64,000 nt of DNA from Promethearchaeota archaeon (GTDB lineage Archaea; Asgardarchaeota; Lokiarchaeia; Sigyniarchaeales; SOKP01). The notes beneath the pieces were generated by a model. That model had not been told where the DNA came from. It made no database searches and worked only from the letters and a program-made list of their open reading frames with translations. The position numbers and the translations under genes were made by a program. The stretch lies in the NCBI GenBank assembly GCA_019058295.1, contig JAHPZI010000006.1, forward strand, positions 1 through 64,000, given 5' to 3'. Below, piece after piece: positions 62,479 through 64,000 of this stretch (positions within the stretch are counted from its first letter, which is position 1; every line of letters begins with the position of its first letter).

Positions 62479-63709
62479 TTTGTATTTTATTTCTAGTTTC
62501 TAAAGATAGTTCATTTTCCTCTGAATTCTCAATCTTAAAATCCTTGAATATCAAATAGACTAGGATTAGCATTAAAGATATAGCAAATAAACTTATTAAA
62601 AGCACATAAAAAATGTAACTTCTTATATCAGATATAAGGTTAGGTACTATAAAGTTAAATTGACTTTCGAAATAAAAGGGGCCAATTATTTGACATATGA
62701 GTAAAATTAATGTAATTATCAGGATCAAAATTAAATATTTTCTTTGAAGCGGATTTTTGAGTAAATATAAGCTTATTGGGATAATTATAGGAAAAGCTAT
62801 AAAAAAAATACGGGAATAATTTACTGATAAAAAACCCAGTAGAAATATAAATGGTAGAAGGATTATTGAATTCTTCAAAAAAGGATTTTCGATTTTTTTT
62901 AAATATAAATATAAAAAACTAATCAGCCATAAGACTCCAAATGTTCGATAAAACATATAGGGATGATAGAAAAGCTTCCTATTAAATAGGAACAAATTCA
63001 ATTGTAAGACAAATACAATTCTAGAAAATGAATAATAGATATAATTAAAACCCATAATATAACGAATTATTAGGAATACACTTATAGGAGGTATTGATAT
63101 TAACAATGTAGATAGAATACTTGACCTTAGATCTTTTTCTTTAAGTTCCAAGTAAAAGAATAAAACTAAAGTAATTAAAAGAATTTCCTTATTTATCGTT
63201 CCAATAGTTACACTAATAAGAAACAGTTTTTTATTTGAATCTACTAACGCATATAAAGCTAATAAAAAGAAGAAGAAGGTTAAGAATTCAACAAAACAGA
63301 TATTTTGGAGAAGGTAAATATTTATTGGACTTATAATAAATAAAAAAACACCACTCAAACTAATTGTAAAGCTAAATCCGATTTTTCTAAGAAAATAATA
63401 AAATAAAAGGGATGTAGCGTAAAATCCAGTTAAATTTACAATTATAAATCCTATAAGAGTCTCAACTGGTAGAATTGACACTAATAAGGGCGTTAATATT
63501 CTATACATGAAAATGGGTTTTCTATCTCTAAAATTAGAATCTGCCATAACATAATACATATGAGCATCGCCTTCCGTACTTACCGTTAAGAATGGATGTA
63601 TAAAAATCACGCCAATTACGATTATAGATAAAATTGTTAGGAAACACATTAGATTAAGTATAATAAATTGAAATCTAGGTGAATCTTTGTTTATAATTCT
63701 AATGCTCAT
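62471..63709 (-). CDS. GT-C-like multi-pass membrane protein
   Basis: A 412-residue membrane protein with about eleven helices. The first external loop has STEGDAHMYYVMADSNFRD, where an acidic pair as in GT-C glycosyltransferases could bind the polyprenyl-phosphate sugar and metal; INKEILLITLV and SRIFFIAFPIIIP are the other recognisable parts. The whole layout fits GT-C enzymes, though no exact family can be named. A partial paralogue lies directly upstream, sharing a 76-base identical stretch. The start is ATG 63709. Confidence 0.65.
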   Translation of the reverse strand: MSIRIINKDSPRFQFIILNLMCFLTILSIIVIGVIFIHPFLTVSTEGDAHMYYVMADSNFRDRKPIFMYRILTPLLVSILPVETLIGFIIVNLTGFYATSLLFYYFLRKIGFSFTISLSGVFLFIISPINIYLLQNICFVEFLTFFFFLLALYALVDSNKKLFLISVTIGTINKEILLITLVLFFYLELKEKDLRSSILSTLLISIPPISVFLIIRYIMGFNYIYYSFSRIVFVLQLNLFLFNRKLFYHPYMFYRTFGVLWLISFLYLYLKKIENPFLKNSIILLPFIFLLGFLSVNYSRIFFIAFPIIIPISLYLLKNPLQRKYLILILIITLILLICQIIGPFYFESQFNFIVPNLISDIRSYIFYVLLISLFAISLMLILVYLIFKDFKIENSEENELSLETRNKIQIK

Positions 63710-63710
63710 T

Positions 63711-64000
63711 TTAAGTAATGGAATTTTTATTTCTATTCTCTAAATTTATTTCATTTTCATCAGAATTCCTAATCTTTAAATCTTTGAATATCAAATAGAC
63801 TAGGATTAACACCAAATATATAGTGAATAAAGATGATAATAGCACATAATAAACATAACTTTCAAATTCAATTATAATTTTAGGTGTAGATCTGAAAAAA
63901 TAAAGAGTACCAATTATGTGACTTATGAGTAAAATTAATGTAATTATCAGGATCAAAATTAAATATTTTCTTTGAAGCGGATTTTTGAGTAAATATAAGC
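63711..64000 (-). CDS. C-terminal part of a second GT-C-like membrane protein (5' end outside)
   Basis: A minus-strand frame that enters from the right edge and ends at TGA/TAA near 63711, giving the last 95 residues of a gene. It reads LYLLKNPLQRKYLILIL and ends with YLIFKDLKIRNSDENEINLE, matching the C-terminus of the preceding gene (NPLQRKYLILILIITLILL; YLIFKDFKIENSEENELSLE). It is a tandem paralogue of that gene; its start and main body lie beyond the window. Confidence 0.75.
   Translation of the reverse strand, partial: LYLLKNPLQRKYLILILIITLILLISHIIGTLYFFRSTPKIIIEFESYVYYVLLSSLFTIYLVLILVYLIFKDLKIRNSDENEINLENRNKNSIT
63925..64000. repeat. 76-base direct repeat shared with 62697-62772
   Basis: The last 76 bases of the window are identical to 62697-62772, and the identity may go on past the edge. 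The bases upstream of this stretch differ by scattered substitutions, so the two genes have diverged elsewhere but were duplicated or converted here recently. Confidence 0.93.

Overview
The window comes from an AT-rich archaeal genome, most probably an Asgard archaeon of the Lokiarchaeia (Promethearchaeota) type. Three things support this. The information-processing genes are archaeal/eukaryotic: TFB, ProRS, S6e, L24e, L7Ae, S28e, S24e, S27ae, RpoE', RpoN, Spt4, Kae1 and Bud32. Eukaryote-like proteins occur beside them: a two-domain gelsolin with a zinc ribbon, a calmodulin-like protein with four EF-hands, a Roadblock/LC7 protein, a dual-specificity phosphatase and an EMC3-like insertase. Metabolic genes such as the Fae-Hps fusion and GlpA-type glycerol-3-phosphate oxidation also fit. 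The lineage is inferred from content; no rRNA or tRNA gene is visible.

Layout. 0-9.3 kb: a truncated GT-C-like membrane gene, glutamate 5-kinase, a tail-anchored protein, an aminotransferase, the gelsolin protein with a convergent coiled-coil protein, then a minus-strand run of membrane genes (GtrA-like, zinc-ribbon, EMC3/DUF106-like), a radical SAM enzyme and a small protein whose zinc ribbon resembles that of the gelsolin. 9.6-12.1 kb: two ICMT/PEMT-type membrane methyltransferases, a SAM methyltransferase and a phosphatase. 12.2-20.5 kb: a redox block with a CCG Fe-S protein, a GlpC/HdrD-like protein, two tandem GlcD-type FAD oxidases, a DUF1667 protein, an FAD oxidoreductase and GlpA. 20.7-31.4 kb: mixed genes including a purple-acid-phosphatase-like ectoenzyme, TFB, ProRS, calmodulin-like protein, an M24 peptidase, a YfcE-type phosphodiesterase and a nitroreductase. 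31.5-38.4 kb: a membrane-anchored winged-helix regulator with a secreted partner, two transporters and a D-aminoacylase.

38.5-50 kb: a 775-residue TrmB-like coiled-coil protein, Fae-Hps, and an operon of a 1770-residue exported propeller protein with an ABC ATPase and permease. 50-57.7 kb: an informational island with S6e, L24e, RpoN, L7Ae and S28e, and then rpoE'-spt4-dephospho-CoA kinase-S24e-S27ae-kae1-bud32 in the order often seen in archaea, plus a Roadblock protein. 58-64 kb: a polytopic protein, a LuxE-like acyl-activating enzyme, a dolichol/phytol kinase-like protein, an HAD phosphatase and two tandem GT-C-like membrane proteins, the last cut by the window edge.

Most unusual points. 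At least two highly conserved genes (L24e and RpoE') have no ATG, GTG or TTG in frame ahead of their conserved N-termini, and ATA stands exactly where the initiator Met belongs; a radical SAM gene shows the same pattern and a CCG-domain gene a related one. The calmodulin-like protein keeps the four loops in the same register as eukaryotic calmodulin. A zinc ribbon appears to be shared between a gelsolin protein and a small coiled-coil protein. A membrane protein gene has a tandemly duplicated start region.
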